The notes: generated from the sequence alone by a model not told the origin. A stretch of DNA of 64,000 bases from Fusarium oxysporum f. sp. lycopersici 4287 (GCF_000149955.1 NC_030990.1:1116001-1180000); one strand, 5' to 3'; positions 22,901 through 35,700 are shown, numbered from the stretch's first letter. Numbers and translations: made by a program.

Positions 22901-25404
22901 CCCATTGGGTACCGGCTTTTCAACAAGCCACGTTCGAACGTGTTTTCAGCATGATGTTGGAGAGAACCCCAGATATTCCAGATTCCAGAGCTTTACTGGA
23001 ACTCAAATCTGATGGCGAAACATATGAATGGATTCCTTTTCCATTATGGACAATCTGTGCTGACAATTTTGCACTACCTAACATCTCAGATTCTAGCCCA
23101 TCTGATGCTGGGTTTGTATTCAGGATATTTGTAGGAAGCTGTGAAAAGAATCTGAATAACTTGGAAGTATCTGAAAGGTCTCGAAAATATCTTTCGAGTT
23201 ACTTCCTTCCAGACTACCCGGAGCTTGGAAGACAAATACTGATGCTCATTCCCGGAAGTGACTCTAGGACGATAGGTTTCACAACAATCACCTCGGTCAC
23301 GCGGGACGGAAACACAGAGAGCATTAGTGGTCGAAATTCTACGGTTGCGACTTCAATTGAGCTTCCAGAAGGTATCGAAGTTGAATCTCGTAAAGAAGGT
23401 GCAATGTGCAATGGTGCGAGAGCAGAGGTGGATGCAATCATTGACGAAGTTGGCTCGATTCAGTCAATTGACGAGGACATTCAGTCACACAACAGCAGCA
23501 TTGCACGAACTCCAGGTATCATCGCCGCTGAGCGCCAAATTGGTGACTTGCTTTCCCGGCATCCGGATCTCCGCTTTATCATTGATGTATCCTCAGAACT
23601 TATGCCAAAGGAGAGGCTCGAGCGCAATATTCGGAGATCACTCAAGCATTTGTATCTGAAACTCAGAGAACAGACGGAAAAGCACATCGAAATCCAGGTT
23701 TTGACAACTCGAATGCTTAAAGGGCGAGGTTCAAGGACTAGAATCTCAAAAAGAACTGTCGATGGCGAGTTAGCATCCCCATCTCCAAGGAATAGCAACG
23801 AAGAAGACGAAGAAATCCGGCCGAGCTTCCGGAAGGATCGAGCTTATCTCAACAATTGGATATTAAAAACGGAACTGTCTGCGAGACCAGATGAAAAGCC
23901 TCAGCAGCCAGCAGATGCGGCTGATGATACCAAGCTGACAGAAAGTGACGACGACATGTGTGAAGAAAGAGAGAGTGATTCAGAAGAATTCCAAGCAGTT
24001 CAAGTCGCAGAAGAATTTCTCATGAAGGGACCTCCTTTTCAGGCGTTCTTGGCACATCTTGGACTCTCATTATTACCTGATACTCTCAGACAGGTCATGC
24101 AATTAGCTGCCTGGGATACCATTGAACTGATCAATACTCCGGCTGAAGTTTCAATTTCTGATCAAATCAAAACTTCCGTGGAGAAGCTGACCGGCAGCCC
24201 CTGGGATTGGTGGCCACTCAAACCGCCGGAGGTACCTTTGCGAAGGGGCTATGTACGAATGAACTGGGCTTGCGTGAGTTACTACGAGTATAAGACACTT
24301 TCTATGTAACCTCCTGACTAGAAATAGCATTGCGGTAAGCCGTTTTGGGTACATATTACTTCTTCTCAGGCACAAATTATTGAGAGAATGGTCAAGAACC
24401 CCACCACGTTCGCTGAAGACCATTGCAAGGCCACTCATGCCAGGCGAAATACCTTCCAGAGGGTCACGGCATGGTTCAAATGGAACTCTGGAACCCTTTT
24501 GCCTGTTTCGACTCCAGTATCCCAAGATAGTCAACAACCGTCTGGTGTGGGCGGCAATAACCGAATCCAACAGGGGGTCGCTACTACAGAGCAGAACAAC
24601 ATCCCGCCAGTGACTATTGATGATTTAAGGATCTTATTTGGAGTACCAATGGGGCTTAAGACGCTACATGTGATCCCAATCCCGGTCAATCAACCAGACA
24701 GCAACGTTTTTCCACAATTGAAGGCTGAGTATAGAAGAATGCGAGGCCGATGGAGAGCTTGGTTCTCTTTCTGGCAGCTCAGTCACTGCAATTTCGTTAA
24801 GGTAGGTGCATGTTCCTATGAAGTTTACATTCTCATATGTCAAATGCTTCAAATTGATCTTCCAACACATATCAATAACATGTTCTGGTAATATCCATTG
24901 ACAATTCATTAGTTTGAGAGCATTGCCCGTAACATTGTTGTTGCTTGTGGCCAAGATCTGCCAAAAGCGAGCGACCTGGACTACGATTATACACCAAAGC
25001 CACCTCAAGCATCAATACCACCTGTTCATCCACATATCTTTGAAGCTGCATTCAACAGCTGCACTGGGGGTAAATGCCGAAACCCCTCTCCCTTTCACGA
25101 CTGCTATGAATTTGAAGAAACGACCTACATAAAGCGAATTCCGAAGAAAAAGACACCACTTTCTCCGGGAGCGATTGACATGCCTATTTGGGGGCTCGAG
25201 GCCCGGCATTGCATCTCGTGCTTTCACGTCATAATATACCACTTGCTTATTCTGGTTCCTCCTTTTGTGTTGTGGGGATGGTGGATGAGTAGGCATCCCG
25301 ATGACATACAGAGCGCATCTGTTCCCATGACTATTGTTTTGGCAATGATTTCTATGTTTTGGAGTGCTACTGGAATTATGAAGCAATTTCGTGGCGAGCC
25401 ATAG
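19915..25404 (+). CDS. NACHT-type STAND NTPase (NLR-like) with C-terminal membrane region
   Basis: Four exons (19915-20339, 20388-24273, 24328-24801, 24913-25404) give 1758 residues with all phases consistent. An N-terminal helical domain of about 140 residues starts with a hydrophobic stretch, as in fungal STAND N-terminal domains. The NACHT NTPase has Walker A GKSCSGKSTL (about 272-281), Walker B FFIDGLDEY (about 379) and the sensor-like IIVSSRP (about 409). A winged-helix-like region (AEILFFHNLDFAND to VFVHRAVLELIHS) follows. A long middle part has no clear repeats; an acidic stretch lies near 1300. The C-terminal module has an NWACHCG cysteine motif and two hydrophobic helices (about 1695-1718 and 1732-1750). 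Fungal proteins of this class act in non-self recognition and programmed cell death; the specific role here is inferred. Intron 1 has a perfect TACTAAC branch site. Confidence 0.85.
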
Positions 25405-25667
25405 TTCTATAGATGGGTAAATCTGAAGATCTATGCTGAACTTATGACTTACGGATATGAAAACACGGCTGCTGATGATGGAACTGTTTCATATAAGATA
25501 TCTACAGAGCATAGAGGACCCTGCTCTTAACCGAACGGGAGAATAGAAATTTATTGCATGCTATGTTCGAGCTGCAGCTACTACAAACTTGGCCCCTCCT
25601 GGATACTGTCCTTCTCGTTTGGAGAATGAGAATCGTAACAGATACGACTCAGACATGAACAAGATCA

Positions 25668-25757
25668 GGCCGCGTGGCCTAATGGCTAAGGCGCTAGATT
25701 TCGGTCTTCAGCAACTGATCCCTCTAGAGATTCCAGGTTCGACTCCTGGCGTGGTCG
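25668..25757 (+). tRNA. tRNA-Arg (anticodon TCG) with intron
   Basis: Acceptor stem GGCCGCG pairs with CGTGGTC, including two G.U pairs. The D arm, T arm (CCAGG TTCGACT CCTGG) and a 5-nt variable loop are normal. Anticodon stem CTAGA/TCTAG encloses TT-TCG-G. A 17-nt intron lies at the canonical position after base 37. The mature length is 73 nt with discriminator G. It reads CGA codons. Confidence 0.93.
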
Positions 25758-25869
25758 ATTGACACAGCTGATCCAGTTTCTTTTTGCGGTCCTCTGCTCC
25801 TGTAGGGAAGAGGAGCAATATATTTTTTTTTCACTTGATGCAAAATAAGAGATAGAATGAGCAAAAATG

Positions 25870-25943
25870 TGGTTCCGCCCGGGATCGAACCGGGGACCTT
25901 CTCGGTGTTAACGAGATGCCATAACCAACTAGACCACGGAACC
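25870..25943 (-). tRNA. tRNA-Val (anticodon AAC)
   Basis: 74 nt without intron. The acceptor stem is GGTTCCG/CGGAACC with discriminator A. The anticodon loop TTAACAC sits in stem TCTCG/CGAGA. T arm CCCGG TTCGATC CCGGG. It faces the Arg tRNA across 112 bp. Confidence 0.95.
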
Positions 25944-26154
25944 TGTGATCATCGAGATTAATCTCTTGGCGATTGCTGGTGGGGGCTTCACTATTGAGCT
26001 CCAAGTTCCCGATACCACCGTGTATTCGGAAAATAGGCAGACCATTTTGTTCACCTGGTAGTTAACATAGTCACTGATCCAATATTGAAGGAACATACGT
26101 CTATTCATACCCATACCATACGCCTGCCCATGATATTAGACGCCTCTCGTCTTA

Positions 26155-29100
26155 CTAAAACGAGTTACCAATGTCATCCCAATCAAAGTTATCCATGTCC
26201 TGAGTATCGAATCCTTCAAACATGGCAGCATCCCCTGAAGGATCCAAGCTTCCTCCATCATTGGCAGATCCAAGTCCCAGGTCAGATGGTACACCACCCA
26301 TACTGACATCAAGAGTCAAGTTATCGACAGACATATTGTCACCCTGGACACCTGAAGCCGCAGCAGCCATGGCATCTCCAAGTGCAGCGGTGTCACCATC
26401 GAGGTTGAGAGACATCTCTGCAGTTTGGAGAATTCCTGGAGGCTGGGGGATGATCATCTGTGCTTCGACACGACGATGTAGACGTACAACGATCTCAGCG
26501 AGTGCTGGGTCTTTCTTTTGGAGTTTCCTACAGCCTTCAGCTTCGACTTTGAGAAGGTCACGAAGACTACGCTGACGCTGGACCGGTGGAAGCATGTTTC
26601 CGTTTGCATCGACAACTGCAGGGGCATCTTTCGCAGCGTCAGGTGCACAGATCAACGAGATAGCCACGTCGTAGACAATACTGGCACTCCCAGCCTCTGT
26701 GTGTTGTCGAATCTCCTCCAAGATAACGTGCAATACTCGTTTGGGGCCCATTATCTTCAAAGCAGCCAAGATTTGTCGATGGGTATAAGAAGTCGGCATA
26801 CTGTTCATAGCGGGATGAATGCTCCAGTGGACAAGACCTTGGATGGTAAGTTTGATGGCACTAGAGAGACCAGTAGGAGGTGTAACAGTCCAAGACTCGA
26901 GCTCATTGAGGTCAGTCCCTCCTGTCCGGCGTGACAAGGGGATGCTATCCTTGAGAGTCCGCAAAAGAGGTTCAATGTCTTGATTCTTGGGATCTCGACG
27001 TTGGTATGTTCGTAAAGCATGCTCCAAAGGCTTTGCAATGAGGTTTTTGACGGATGAAAGCATTGTGCTTGCTTCTCCCGAGATGGAACTTGGAAGGAGG
27101 ATGAGCTGCAAAATCTTTATGATGGACTTTTGTTCCTTTTGGTCGATCCAGAGATAGTCCGCCAGGAATCTAATCGCCGGCACAAGAGATGGCAATAAGA
27201 AGGTATCCACAAGGTCTGCCTGGTTGTCAGTATAAATCGCTTAATTGGCAATGGCACTCACATTCTATGCCTCCCTTGAGGCTTTCGTCGTTGAGATAGC
27301 CATGCGTGTATGCAACCACAATGCTCTGGAATAGAGGCGCCACAACAAGATAAAACTCTTGCGGGGGGCAAGATGACATTAACTCGTCACCAAGGCCACC
27401 GGCCTCAGTATCAAATAGTCCATGAATCCATCCGTTGAGATGATCATTCTCCCTTTGAGTGAGCTCATTACATTGTCGTCCAATATGTCCCCTGCCAATA
27501 ATCTTAGCAACCCAAGAGTCAGGGCTGGCGATGCCAATGTCCACTGCGTTTAGGTTATACCGATAGGTGAAAGCCAAAACCAGCAGTAGAACGGCACCAA
27601 ACTCCTCGTACACAGGCTGATACTCTTCTTGATCATCTTCGTAACGCCAGTTATCAAGCAGTTGACACAGGGGTTCAAGGATGTTCGGAAGCTTCTCAAA
27701 CAGAAGAATGACGTCTAATGACTGTGGTTTTGCAGCAAGTTGACTGCATAATACTTTCAACGACATCGTTTCCTTACTATGACATGATTGCCGTAGCACC
27801 TATAGCTGTTAGAAGTAAACAATCGACGAATGAAGGCACTTACCTCAACAAGTGCTTGGCATACTGCACCGACATTGCCGTCCATCTTGTCGAGTTCCCG
27901 AACGAGCCCCTGAATCTTTTCGGTATCAGACAAACAGTCTTGCACAAGCTTATCTTTGGAATGCTTCTGTAAAGATGGTTCGTAGGAAAGAGATATTTCT
28001 CCCAAAATCCTCTCCACGTGCTCCCTTTGCACGAGGCCATGCAGTACACATGCAGCGCAAAACTCTTCCCTAATACTTTCCGTATAAGGGTTGTTGTTTC
28101 TAGACTCGTCAAACATGAGTGACGCCGTAGGAAACAGGCTTGTATCCACATGGCTCAGTGCCTCCGTGATGCAGAATTCAGCCGATGTGCCTGGGAAGCC
28201 AGGGGGCAACAGCTGATACAGAAGTATAGGAACTTTGTTGATCAAGAATGATCTCAAAAGATGGGCGTCTTTCTGTCCCTCATTGCGGAAAACCGCGTTG
28301 GCCAAGATATCAAACGACGCGAGAATCAGGTCGATGGCACTGGATTGAATATCTCCTTGATACTTGTTGCTCATGTATGAAAACAAAGCATGGTCATCTA
28401 AAAGAGGACGTGCAATAAGCTAACAAATTAGTATAGCCATAAACCCAGGGACATTAGTCTTACCGCAGCGTTTAGATAGATGTACAATCCTGCCCGAGTG
28501 TTGCTGACTGGAATCTCTGCTACAACAAAATTGTCCAGGCCAACAGCTGAATCCAGAAGTTCGTCCATAGCAGCATTAGTAGCTTGCTTCTTCTTATCGG
28601 CGGGATCAGAGCTGGCAAGGATCTCCGTTCGAAACTGCTCGAGCTTGTCTGTTATTTGCGGCACGAGCTGTAACGTTGGCACAAAGCTTGCCAAGCTTGC
28701 AGACATTTCTTTCCGGACGTCTGTACTAGTCAGCATGAGTACAATTGAGGGGCAATTGTATTACCTTTGGCAATTGGTTTGCTCACAGCTCCTACAAGGA
28801 TATCGTTCTCGCACATCCGCAGTAACAGTGCGACCAGAGCTGCCCTCGACGACTCCATCTCATCCCGTACCTGGGCTGTGTGCAATTGCTCAAGCATATC
28901 AGCTGCAAAAGCAGTAGTGAAAAGCACCATCAATTTAGAAATAATCCTTGTCATATCCAATGCCGTTTTTGAATCTCGTATGGCTTTGCCTTCTACTACG
29001 GACTTGGTAATCCCGTAGAAAAGTACCTCTTCAGCCCAGTAAGAGCTCTTCCATCGAGTAACCTGCTGTTTCTGTTCATCCTTTTCTTTATCATCGCTTT

Positions 29101-29461
29101 GTTCGGTCTCCTTTTCGGTCTCCTTGCCGTCATTGGCGTTCGGTTGTTGTGCATATGCATGTAAAGACGAGTATTTGTATAGCGCTTTCAGTATTGATGG
29201 TGCATCCACGTAGCCGAGCCTTGTGAGTACTTGTAAATATGGAGGGATTCGAGGGTCGAGACTATTATCGTTTGATGGTTGAGGACGAAGAAAGAAATCG
29301 GCGACGAGGGCGGGAGGTAGAGGATGTTGATCATGGACGAGTCGAACATAATTCTCGAACTTCTCTGTATCGAGACGTTGAGAGATACAGCGTGCGACGA
29401 ATTGAGACCAGTATTCTATGGCCGAGCGCATCGCTTCTGCGGCTGCTGCGCGAGAGTCCAT
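26155..29461 (-). CDS. MED5: Mediator complex subunit 5 (Nut1)
   Basis: Tail-module subunit of Mediator, which links activators and repressors to RNA polymerase II in the nucleus. Five exons (29461-28765, 28720-28464, 28419-27844, 27799-27262, 27215-26155) give 1042 residues, close to the usual size. The N-terminus has the family pattern: Trp-containing helix, ARCISQRL, HPLPPALVADFFLRP, DPRIPPYLQVL, and LKALYKYSS before a charged low-complexity loop. The rest is helical. The C-terminal tail is acidic and Met/Asp/Gly-rich, ending DNFDWDDIGNSF. All four introns are 44-46 bp, near the lower limit for splicing. The ATG at 29461 is chosen because conserved sequence begins there; the upstream ATG at 29521 lies in non-conserved sequence. 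Confidence 0.87.
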
Positions 29462-30029
29462 GGCGAAGGGATATTCGTATCGATGATTAAATGGTTGGTC
29501 GCGAGATCGATCGATGAACAAAGGAGCCTTGGATCGCGTCCATAAGGTGATCCTTCAGGAAAGACGCCCGTCTATTCAATTAGGCGTCAATATACCAAGA
29601 AATTCCAAAACAAATGTATTATAGTGGCGGAGATTTGCTCTCCCAGCGTCGGCGCATAAACTTATGTGGATGTAAAGCTTGAGCTGTCGCGGAGTCGATG
29701 GCCTTGGTGTTGACTTTGGTGGGACTCACTTTGGCGCGGATTTGTTCCGCGCTGAATAAGACTGGCAGGACCATCAACTTGGACAAATCCAATCGCCATA
29801 AACTACCAAAATATTAATAGAAATTACATTATTACTGAGTCTTTCATATTATGTTATTACTTCTGACTACCTTACCTATAAGTACCGCGTCCTAGAAGGC
29901 TAACAGTCGTTGAAAGGTGAATGCACATTAATGGGACCATTACCACTACCTTTATGGCTGAGATCTGTAGTTCATATACCACATATTGAGCTGCCCAAAT
30001 TCTATCCAGCAAAGCGGTTAATTCTGATC
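29462..30029. other. Intergenic region
   Basis: About 570 bp between the MED5 start and the 3' end of the short-chain dehydrogenase gene, both on the minus strand. No gene seen. Confidence 0.5.
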
Positions 30030-31092
30030 CTACACTTTCTTTGTTACGCCAGGCTCAATCTCTTCCAAAATACTAATCAACTCCTCCCAGACCTTTCTGC
30101 ACATATCCTCCCCCTCATCTCCCTGCATAATCTTGGGTAGTTCATGAAAAGCGCCATTAGACATAAACTTCCCGTTCAAACTCTCATCTGCAAACGCTCC
30201 AGCCAGTAAGGCACGGGATCCCACCTCCGGAGTTCGTCCAAAAAGTGCAAGAAGGCCTTTAAATATAAGATTGAATGGCCAGGGCGTGTTATCGAAGAGT
30301 GGTGTGCTACAGAAGCCAGGATGTACGCCGTTGACGACGATATAGCCTTTCCCAGATGCTTCAATAGCTTTGGCGAGTTGGGTCATGAATATGAGTTGAA
30401 CTAGTTTTGTCTTGCTGTAGTGTTCAAGGACGCTTGGCTGCTCATCAAGAGCTTTGATAAAATTTGGCTCTTGTACAGGAAGGCGGCCCTAGTATAGTCA
30501 GTGTATATTCATGGTCGTTCACGGAGGACTCACCTCAAATGCAGCGTCAGAAGACACAATCACAATGTGTGGAATAATGTTGAACCTGTTCGACGTCTGT
30601 CTCAAAGCAGGGAGAACAAGAAGCGTAAGTAGAGCCGTCGAGATAACATTGATGCTCATCATGGACTCATGACCTTCGATAAGCTCACGCTTAAAGACAA
30701 GAAGACCTGCATTGTTAATAAAGACGTCCAGTCGGTCTAACTTGTTGACACGATCTGCAAACTCGCGAATACTATCGTGTGACGCGAGATCCAAGTGCCA
30801 GACCTCGACGACATTTTGTTTTCCAGTTGTCTCTTCAATGTCTTTCTTTGCATGGTCACCTTTCTCAAGACTGCGACATGCAAGGATGACTTTAGCAGCA
30901 CTGAGTTGGGTAAAGTGTCGCGCTGCCTCGAGAGCAATCCCTTGGAAATTGTTAGAGGCAGGCAATGAAAGAAGTGAGGATTCAATTACCGCCGTTTCCG
31001 CCAGTGATGATGACTACTTTGTCTGTGCAATCTTCCTCTTGCGATGGTATTGTAGTGAATTTGCCATGGATCATATTCAACAAGAACGACAT
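30030..31092 (-). CDS. Short-chain dehydrogenase/reductase
   Basis: 322 residues from exons 31092-30990, 30940-30534 and 30488-30030. It is an NAD(P)-dependent oxidoreductase of the classical SDR fold. The dinucleotide-binding TGGNGGIALE loop (TGxxxGxG class, last Gly replaced by Ala) is split by intron 1. NNAG and the catalytic YSKTK with an upstream Ser (IVIVSSDAAFE) are present. HPGFCSTPLF follows, as in retinol-dehydrogenase/WW-oxidoreductase-like SDRs. The substrate cannot be told. The gene is followed on the left by MED5, with no sign of a metabolic cluster. Confidence 0.87.
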
Positions 31093-31625
31093 TTTGGTCA
31101 GTTGACGCTGATCGAAGCGAATGCCAAGACAAAACAAAATGAGAGTGTAGTTCAATTGGTTGATATTGGAGCCGATCGTATCTGTAAGTATGATGGATCG
31201 TTCTGTCAAATGAGATGATGAAGCAGTGAGATTCAGATGTTGCTGCTGACGAATTGTCTGACAGGTCAATTTCAGCCGAAGATTGGCTACATTGGTCCCC
31301 TGTCTGGACATAACCACTCACTGAACACAAGTTGCACCGTTACATGTTGCTAAATAAGGTAGTTTCTACTCTTTTGGGAGCCGAAAACAGGGTAGATTCG
31401 AGCTCTAGACATCTGTCATACTATATGAACAATATTCGCTTGATAGACAGCGCTTCAATGCTCAGCGATTGTTAACTGAATAAAGACTTCATCGCTGGCA
31501 ATCCATGGGTTACATTTTGTTTCAGTAATTATTAATTAAATATGAAATCTATAGAATGATAAAAACACAGGGGAATCTCAACACTAAACAAATACCTGGA
31601 TATCACAACACCTCAAGCAACAACC
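31093..31625. other. Intergenic region
   Basis: About 530 bp. It holds the promoter of the dehydrogenase gene and the 3' end of the flavoprotein gene. Nothing else recognised. Confidence 0.5.
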
Positions 31626-32798
31626 CTACTTCTCAAAAACCGTCATCATAGTCCTCTTACCAGCCGCCCAACCATCAGCATAATCAGTACCCAGATATCG
31701 TCCCTTGACCCACCAGATCATGATGCTAAACAGCTTCATGGTACCCATCTGGCCAGTCGCCCGGCTTCGACCAAGGGTCACAGCAAACATTGGCTTATTG
31801 GCAGGAGTATACTCAGGAATTTCGCCGCCATCGAGGTGAGTGGGAAGATTCTTGAAAAGATGTTGTGCCTGTTTGTCCGCCATGCCGAGCTGCGAGTTCT
31901 CGAGGTTGCCAGCATCTCCGATGACGAAGATGTTCTTTTGGCCCTCAACTTTAAGATGGGTGGTCTGCTTGACGTAGCCGTTGCTGTCGAGAAGGTTCTT
32001 GGGAACGAATTCGGTATTGGGAATGGTGCCAGTAGCAGGGAGATAAGCATTTGCGGTTATCTTCTTGGTCGTTCCGTCGGCGGAGCGAACCTCGAGGATG
32101 GTATCTGATCCTGAGGGTGTTGCACTGATGACAGTTGTCTTGGGCATTGTCTTGACCTTGAGCTTCTTGAGCTCCTTGAGGGTCTGCTTGCGAACTCCAT
32201 CTGTCGCGGGGGGCGCAAGAGGCAGATCGTCAGAGTAGATGAAGATAACCTCCTTGGTTCCGTGCTGAGAGTACTCAAAGCCGAGCTCACCGGCAGTCTC
32301 GGAGCCAGTAAGACCACCACCAGAAACAACAATAGTCTTGGCCTTGCTGATCTGATCTTGGATTTCATGCAACTTCGCCTTGGTAGCTTCAGTAGATCCG
32401 ATATCCTTCCAGATCAGACCATCCCTCGTTCTCGAGCCAGTAGCAATGACAAGAGTGTGGTAGTTGACCTCACGAACAGTAGCACTGCTGTTGAGCTCAA
32501 CACTGACAAGGTTGGAAGTAGTGTCAAGAGAAATAGCCTTGCCCTGAATCCACTCAAACTTGTCGGAAGGGTAAGTGCTGAAGGTAGGTTCCAAGGGAAT
32601 GATAACCTTGTCGTCGGAGATTTGGCCGGGGACGACGACACGAGGCATGGCGACAGGCCAGTGGAAGTGAGTATTGGGTGAAATGACGACCATCTTGAGA
32701 TCTTTGCGCTTCATGACTTGGTTGACCATTGTTTGACGGATCACCGGAAGGGCGGCAGGGCCTGCACCTAGGACCACGATGGTCTTGACGTCTGCCAT
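31626..32798 (-). CDS. AIF/FSP1-like FAD-dependent oxidoreductase
   Basis: 390 residues in one exon. Pyridine nucleotide-disulphide oxidoreductase fold: N-terminal FAD-binding IVVLGAGPAALPV, an ATGSRTR motif after the first Rossmann part, the NAD(P)H-binding IVVSGGGLTGSETAGE (about residue 160) and the second FAD motif IFVIGDAGNLE. It resembles AIFM2/FSP1 and fungal Aif1, which reduce quinones or act in oxidative stress and cell death. No N-terminal targeting helix is visible from the start at 32798. The in-frame upstream ATG at 32948 would add a stretch without conservation and is less likely. Confidence 0.85.
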   Translation of the reverse strand: MADVKTIVVLGAGPAALPVIRQTMVNQVMKRKDLKMVVISPNTHFHWPVAMPRVVVPGQISDDKVIIPLEPTFSTYPSDKFEWIQGKAISLDTTSNLVSVELNSSATVREVNYHTLVIATGSRTRDGLIWKDIGSTEATKAKLHEIQDQISKAKTIVVSGGGLTGSETAGELGFEYSQHGTKEVIFIYSDDLPLAPPATDGVRKQTLKELKKLKVKTMPKTTVISATPSGSDTILEVRSADGTTKKITANAYLPATGTIPNTEFVPKNLLDSNGYVKQTTHLKVEGQKNIFVIGDAGNLENSQLGMADKQAQHLFKNLPTHLDGGEIPEYTPANKPMFAVTLGRSRATGQMGTMKLFSIMIWWVKGRYLGTDYADGWAAGKRTMMTVFEK

Positions 32799-35700
32799 TG
32801 TGGTGGGATTGAGTTGTTGTTGTCGAGGAATTAGTTCTTTGTATAAAGATGCAATTGCAGTACTGCTTAAACGTAGTCGTAATGTGAGTGAAGATGCTTG
32901 ATTCAGAACAGGTCGTAACTCTCTACCTATATACAAAACGCAATCCAACTACCCTCCATCCCTTGCTTTCTCAGCGGATTAGAAACCAACAATTACCAGT
33001 TACCGCGCGCACAAGCCCCCGTGTGAAAAAACAATAAGGTTAAAAGGGCATTGCATTTCTGCCCCTGTTTAGATTAGAAAGACCAAAAGCCGCGCGCGCG
33101 GCAGATGTTGCGGAGCTGGTGCGAAATGATTGATAGACCCATAAATAAAGGCTGTTGACCAATAGCATTGCTTAACGCGGGTTCTCCCCTCTGCCGCCGG
33201 GGGGCTCGGAGACTTAAATGCGCTGTGGCTTTGGCTTTGTCAGTGGATTAGATAACTCGGCGACGGGTTCTATTAAGACGCCGAAAATATTGAATTTTAA
33301 TTATCGCGACAATGAGACAATCTGCATGTGTCACTCTGAAGCTCTGGTAAATATACCGTTGACATAGTTTCTATCGCAGCAAGTGAAAGTAATCAGCAAT
33401 TGAGACATGTATAGAGCGCTCAGAACCTTTACAGAACCTTGACAACTACAGAGAATGAGAGTTCTTCATCAATTAGATTTAGACCCTGCATGCTAAGTTC
33501 AAGTCGGTTGGCAGCTGGCGCACAGCCAATGAATGCCTAGGCCAAGGACCCTGGCTGCTGAACAGGGAAACTTGGCTTCATGGCCCACCTCATGCCAACA
33601 ACTTTAAATCAACAGACGAATAATAGCAATAAAACAATTCGTGATTGAATGCTGGATATCATATCAACCACGCTGGTGTTTAGTAGAGAGATATACCATA
33701 TAACTCCAAGAATTACAGTATTATTGGTAATCCAGTTCCTGAATTCCAAATGCGAACATATCATCGATGCTCTAGGTTAGGCGAGCCAATTTTCCAACAT
33801 CGTTTTGGTATCAACTCAAAATATCACCTATCAACAACATCCCCGTGATAGATATATTCAACATCTACTTTTAACCTACAGTCTGTGTTGCAATTATATA
33901 GCTGCGATGAATAGTGTATGGCTCTTATTGTCTCGTGGCCGTAGTTCCTTTTAGGCCAACAAACTTGACCAACTCTTGTGAACTTCAAGCGAATATCCAG
34001 CTAGAGATACTAAACATGTTATAATGTAGTGGATGATAGATGGAGCCAAGAGGAGCAATACTTCTTCATGAAGCTATCGACCTTGATAAGATCATCGAAC
34101 AAAATTGCACGTCATGATCGTGATCTCCTCACTCGTCAATTTCAATTGTCGTCATTTCCTCTCTTGTCCTGACGCTTATGAGGAGGTGTTGACGATTTGT
34201 TAATCTAGCATTGCCAGTCACTGTGGGTATAATGAAGATGCCGAGAAAGTCGCCACAGCTGTTCATCGAGATGGTTTTCGTTATAATACCCCCTATGACA
34301 ACAACAACCGTTATGGTACTTGATCTCGATGCTGCGCAATGACTTGTCATACCCTACAGCGTCACCAACCTAGTAAAGCGGCCCGAAAACAAATATCAGA
34401 ATGGAGATAATGTTATCGAGATCCTGTACAACGGCCGTGTATGGTGACGATGGGTTGCTGACTCTGTTCGATATGACCCATCTCAGCTTGCATGGCTAGC
34501 ATGGGTAACCCTCAACGTAATGCCAACTGAGATCACGTAGTAAAAGCAACCGAGTCGACACCACGGTGACATATCCCTTGTCCTTCTGCCGTCACGAACT
34601 GGTCGACAGGGGATACTGAAACTTTGTCGGGAAGAAAAAACCCCAGGGTGTGGTGGTGCGGCTCAAACGTCATACCCTGAGAGGCGCTGTAATATGATGC
34701 AAAACTTCGCCGCAAGGCAACCACTCCACCGTCGCTTTGACCGGGGATCGTAAGCAACATACCAAAGTGAGAATTGGCAGGCAGAAGTGATATGAAGTTA
34801 TTGTTTGTTGAGATTGCGTAGTTGATTACTCCTTATGGAGATAGGAGGGATTGGTAGAGGACTTCGAGGGAACTCCCAACTTTGTAGACCAACTATCTCA
34901 CGTGAATGACTTCCCTTCGCGATTTTTATGGCCACTGCCATGCGCACAGTCCATCCAATTGCAATTATCAGCTCGAGGAATTGATCAAGCCACCGGGCTA
35001 ATATCGAAACGTGCAATGGCTAGTATTCCTGACTGTTTCATCGGGGGCCATCTCAGGTCAACCAACCTGGAGCGGAGCCATCTTGCATCACATAAAACCT
35101 TATGTCATCTTTTCAGACGACGTCAAAACAAACATCAAAAGCAAGGATGCGGTGTGGGCTCTAGACGAGGGTCAGGGGACCCATTCAAGCTAGGAAAACA
35201 TCGATGGATCAAGGTTTAGAACGGCAAAAGAATCTCTCCAAGTGACAGAAGTTCTTTCGTAGGTGGCATTGATGATTTTCGTATCGACAAACAGAGTTGG
35301 AAATGCAGTGTCGTCATCACCTGCCACAACGGCTGATCAGAGGCGACAGTACTAAGGAGATGCCCTTTTCAGTATCGACTCTGCTGTAAGGGGTCCAAAG
35401 GGCTGAGATTTGGAGAGTGCCGTCCAGACCTCGAGATCACAGGCTTCTGTTTGGCCCAAAATCAAGGCCAAGAAGCCGTTTGGCAGCACAAGCTTGTGGG
35501 GCATAAAGTGAGGCTCTAAGAGAGGTTTTGACGTCTGTGACAAGCTGAAGATAGCTTCAGGCAAGGAACCAACAAAAAAGATTGACGTCGAACGCAGCCT
35601 TTTCGTTTGGCTGTCCCTGGTTGGCTAATGACGCAAATGGCATGGAATGTCGGTGATATCTCTAGCCTTGTGGGTTAAGGATAATCTCTGCAGCCCGCCG

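Noticed and set aside
24334..24369. Extra intron in the NLR suggested by CGGTAAGC...CTTCTCAG
   Set aside because: Removing it leads to a stop, while keeping it leaves an open frame through a Cys-motif domain; it is also very short.
33089..33102. 14-bp perfect GC/CG palindrome
   Set aside because: Too short and simple to call a regulatory site or element end; no partner copy seen.
34851..35219. 122-codon plus-strand frame in the gene desert
   Set aside because: Overlaps other frames and has no recognised motif or splice pattern; not supported as a gene.
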